From NCBI GenBank assembly GCA_927910985.1, contig CAKMOP010000148.1, positions 1 to 7,912 of the forward strand: a DNA stretch of 7,912 bases, given 5' to 3'. A model generated the notes under the pieces. The model saw only the letters and a program-made list of their open reading frames with translations, did not search any database and had not been told where the DNA came from. The position numbers and the translations under genes were made by a program. The DNA is from an uncultured Porphyromonas sp. GTDB taxonomy: Bacteria > Bacteroidota > Bacteroidia > Bacteroidales > Porphyromonadaceae. Positions 1 through 7,912 of this stretch are shown here, one piece after another (position 1 is the first letter of the stretch; each line of letters opens with the position of its first letter).

Positions 1-2
1 AA

Positions 3-265
3 TCAAATGAGACAGCTGTGGTCAATGGGCAAGCTAAGAAGGAAGCATCAGAGCTTATCTCGAACAAAATACGTCGGCTTCTATATAGTAAGCATAGTCT
101 CTTCTATGAAAAACGGAGAGATGCAACTACCACGAAGGCAATAACGAGCTACGAGCTCTTTGTAACAACCTAATGGAATATGCCCAACGACTAAAGGAGC
201 TACAAATAAACCACCGCGACCTTCGGCAGGATCTTCATCCCCCAAAGGTCGCAGTGCAGGAGTAG
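3..265 (+). CDS. 3' end of an unrecognised gene, apparently frameshifted
   Basis: I do not recognise this protein. The frame entering the window at base 3 stays open for 56 codons, to TAA at 171-173, and includes ASELISNKIRRLLYSKHSLF. A second protein-like frame follows, containing NNELRALCNNLMEYAQRLKE, and ends at TAG 263-265. Adding one A to the five-A run at 109-113 joins them: SLFYEK continues as TERCNYHEGNNEL, giving a charged, probably helical C-terminus of about 87 residues in this window ending PPKVAVQE. It has no membrane segment or signal. The gene begins outside the window and converges on the beta-galactosidase, with 25 bases between the two stops. Either this is one gene with a lost base, or the true end is at 173 and the second frame is chance. 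The same type of break occurs in the next two genes, which favours the first reading. Confidence 0.4.
216..252 (-). terminator. hairpin, candidate terminator of the beta-galactosidase gene
   Basis: GCGACCTT at 216-223 pairs perfectly with AAGGTCGC at 245-252. Inside the loop GGAT (229-232) can pair with ATCC (237-240) around a CTTC tetraloop, extending the structure. Read on the minus strand it lies about 40 bases past the beta-galactosidase stop and is followed by a T-rich stretch (GGTGGTTTATTTGTA), as expected for an intrinsic terminator of that gene. On the plus strand no T tract follows. It lies within the second reading frame of the left-hand gene, which is unusual but possible for converging genes. 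Confidence 0.45.
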
Positions 266-290
266 GTTAGTCTACTAAAGGAGCTGGTGC

Positions 291-4435
<4,145 letters not shown>

Positions 4436-4538
4436 CTATTCAGGAGCCATAAACACAAATCAGCATTGCCAGTATCTCAAGTGATCGATTAGCAAACAGC
4501 CTCACAACAAGCTTAGGTCTGCGTGACAGTAGCAAGCG

Positions 4539-4736
4539 AACCAATATTGCTCTTCGGGTGAACCTATATTGAGCGATGAGTAAACCTATATTGGTCTGCT
4601 GGTAAAGCTATATTGCTTGCCGGAGAAAGATATATTGCTCAGAGAACGAAGGACTATTGCTCTGAGCAACAAGACAACGAAGAGCGAATATAGAGCTTCG
4701 GCATCCTTCCCCGTAAGCCTATATCTTCTTGCCTCA
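4539..4736. repeat. degenerate tandem repeat with an exact 22-bp period
   Basis: Six adjacent 22-base units start at 4539, 4561, 4583, 4605, 4627 and 4649. Every unit begins with AA and has the invariant core TATTG at unit positions 7-11; the left half is close to AACCTATATTGCTC or AAGCTATATTGCTC and the right half varies. Two further unit lengths (4671 and 4693) have lost the core, although 4681-4693 contains AGAGCGAATATAG, an inverted near-copy of CTATATTGCTCT. A ninth unit at 4715 (AAGCCTATATCTTCTTGCC) is again in exact 22-bp register. The period is about two helical turns, so the cores face the same side of the DNA. It is not a multiple of three, which argues against a coding repeat. Function is unknown. 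Confidence 0.85.
4657..4669. promoter_or_regulatory. 13-base palindrome inside the sixth repeat unit
   Basis: TTGCTCTGAGCAA is a perfect dyad, six bases on each side of a central T. Its first 11 bases (TTGCTCTGAGC) recur at 4398-4408 beside the beta-galactosidase promoter. This could be a protein-binding site shared between the repeat and the promoter, but only two copies are seen and one lacks the full palindrome. Confidence 0.3.
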
Positions 4737-4746
4737 TCTCTTCTGA

Positions 4747-6945
<2,199 letters not shown>

Positions 6946-6979
6946 TCCAGCACCCTCCTACCTAATAAAAATAAGAGTA

Positions 6980-7025
6980 AAGGCTATCCCTCCGGCGGCA
7001 CGGATGCCGTCCGAGGGATAGCCTT
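6980..7025 (+). terminator. long hairpin after gyrB, candidate terminator
   Basis: AAGGCTATCCCTC at 6980-6992 pairs perfectly with GAGGGATAGCCTT at 7013-7025. After one C-C mismatch the stem continues with a G-C pair, a G-T pair and CGGCA/TGCCG around a CGGA loop, about 20 pairs in all. It sits 34 bases after the gyrB stop. No T tract follows on the plus strand; instead an A-rich stretch precedes it, so on the minus strand it is followed by T-rich sequence. The right arm ends only five bases before the first ligase ATG, so it could also act as a leader structure that limits ligase translation. Confidence 0.6.
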
Positions 7026-7030
7026 CGCCT

Positions 7031-7819
7031 ATGATGAAGATGAGTAGCTCAGTTTCTTCCCACGCTTACTACTATATAAGCCCTTCGACTGATCCGTACT
7101 ACAACATCGCCCTCGAAGACTATCTCTATCGCCAACTGCGCCCCTTAGACACCATCTATATGCTGTGGGTGAACCGTCCCTCCGTATTCATGGGACGTTA
7201 TCAGTGGGCAGAGGCAGAGCTGGACTTGGACTATCTCAAGGAGCAACAGATTGCTCTCCTGCGACGCACCTCAGGAGGAGGTACCGTCTACCACGACTTA
7301 GGGAACCTCAACTTCACGGCGATTAAGAATGATCATTCAGGTCAGGGCTTCGACCTCAAAGCCTTCCCGACACCAATACAACGGGCACTTGCTCGCCGTG
7401 GAGTCATCGTAGAGCGTTCGCCTCGTGGAGACCTCCGCCTTGATGGCTATAAGGTGGGGGGAGCTGCCGAAGCTGTGAATCGCTCTCGGATGCTCTATCA
7501 TATCTGCCTCCTCTTCGATGCAGACCTCGATGAACTGGAGCGTATCCTCACCGTCTCTCCAGAGGTAGAGGCACGCTCGCGTGTGGCTTCGGTTCGCTCA
7601 CACGTGACAAACCTCCGACCAGCACTTCCCGAAGGCTATACCCTAACCGACCTACAGGAAGACATACTTACCGCCCTCAAGGAAGAGCACACAAGCCTCT
7701 TCCCTCTTGACTTCACGCCTGCGGTAGAGGAGTATATTCGCACGCAGCGAGCCGAACACTTTGAGCATCCTGATTGGATTCACTCACCGATAGGTCGTGC
7801 CAAGCCTACTAACGTATGA
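7031..7819 (+). CDS. lplA: lipoate-protein ligase A, short form (catalytic domain only)
   Basis: Activates lipoate with ATP and attaches it to the lipoyl-lysine of 2-oxoacid dehydrogenase E2 subunits or the glycine cleavage H protein, in the cytoplasm. The protein of 262 residues shows the BPL/LplA/LipB fold: YYNIALEDYL (23-32), the lipoyl-AMP loop RRTSGGGTVYHDLGNLNF (78-95), the conserved lysine in GYKVGGAA (Lys141) and SVRSHVTNL (187-195). It ends after DWIHSPIGRA, where the catalytic domain normally closes, so the C-terminal accessory domain of E. coli LplA is absent. The usual HHGTLL-like segment reads YHICLLF. The start could be 7031, 7034 or 7040; conservation begins near residue 13 and does not decide. 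It lies directly behind the hairpin at 6980-7025 and has no promoter match of its own, so transcription may come from gyrB. Its stop overlaps the next start by ATGA. Confidence 0.9.
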   Translation: MMKMSSSVSSHAYYYISPSTDPYYNIALEDYLYRQLRPLDTIYMLWVNRPSVFMGRYQWAEAELDLDYLKEQQIALLRRTSGGGTVYHDLGNLNFTAIKNDHSGQGFDLKAFPTPIQRALARRGVIVERSPRGDLRLDGYKVGGAAEAVNRSRMLYHICLLFDADLDELERILTVSPEVEARSRVASVRSHVTNLRPALPEGYTLTDLQEDILTALKEEHTSLFPLDFTPAVEEYIRTQRAEHFEHPDWIHSPIGRAKPTNV

Positions 7820-7912
7820 AGCAAGACGCCCATTCGCCCCTCCCTTACGTAGACTTTGCTGCCTTTCTCCAGAGATATTTCCCAGGTGAGAAGGTGCAAA
7901 AGATCACCCTTA
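7816..7912 (+). CDS. N-terminus of a probable TIGR01212-family radical SAM protein (cut by window end)
   Basis: Only 32 codons are present: MKQDAHSPLPYVDFAAFLQR, then YFPGEKVQKITL. The pattern of a short aromatic-rich start, a helix and a phenylalanine followed by G-[EQR]-[KR]-V-x-K-[IV] resembles the beginning of YhcC/YtqA-type radical SAM proteins (TIGR01212), in which a D-A-G-F-T-C-P-N-R-D-G cluster motif follows at once. That motif would lie just beyond the window, so the iron-sulfur cysteines cannot be checked. The start ATG overlaps the ligase stop by ATGA, indicating translational coupling in one operon. The family assignment is recall from a short stretch and should be treated as probable, not proven. 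Confidence 0.55.
   Translation, partial: MKQDAHSPLPYVDFAAFLQRYFPGEKVQKITL

Noticed and set aside
4539..4736. CRISPR array or coding tandem repeat
   Set aside because: Units are directly adjacent at 22 bp with degenerate sequence, with no separate constant repeat and variable spacer. The period is not a multiple of three and no open frame runs through it.

Overview
The window looks like chromosomal DNA from a Bacteroidota member, most likely Porphyromonas or a close relative. The evidence is an exported GH2 beta-galactosidase of the Bacteroidota type, a GyrB without the long insertion seen in proteobacterial enzymes, two matches to the Bacteroidota -7 promoter element (TAnnTTTG), no Shine-Dalgarno sequences at the starts I checked, and balanced base composition. 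The genus is an inference from these traits, not from a database comparison.

Layout: (1) 1-265 (+), the 3' end of an unrecognised gene that reads well only if one base is restored near 109-113. (2) A hairpin at 216-252 that could terminate the converging gene. (3) 291-4315 (-), a large secreted GH2 beta-galactosidase of about 1341 residues with a chitobiase/hexosaminidase-like Ig module and an F5/8-type C (discoidin) module, broken by one -1 frameshift near 1532. (4) 4316-4974, a 660-base divergent intergenic region with a promoter for each flanking gene and a degenerate tandem repeat with an exact 22-bp period. (5) 4975-6945 (+), gyrB, complete end to end but broken by three single-base insertions that together restore the frame. 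(6) A long hairpin at 6980-7025. (7) 7031-7819 (+), a lipoate-protein ligase of the short type, catalytic domain only. (8) From 7816 (+), the first 32 codons of a probable TIGR01212-family radical SAM protein, overlapping the ligase stop by ATGA.

The genes do not form one pathway. The beta-galactosidase is a glycan-scavenging enzyme of the cell envelope, gyrB is housekeeping, and the ligase and radical SAM gene are translationally coupled. I see no defence system, mobile element, CRISPR array or RNA gene. The two things that most deserve attention are the 22-bp periodic repeat between the divergent promoters and the five single-base frame breaks in under 8 kb. Three of those breaks fall in an essential gene and four are in or beside homopolymer runs, so errors in the sequence are more likely than real gene decay.
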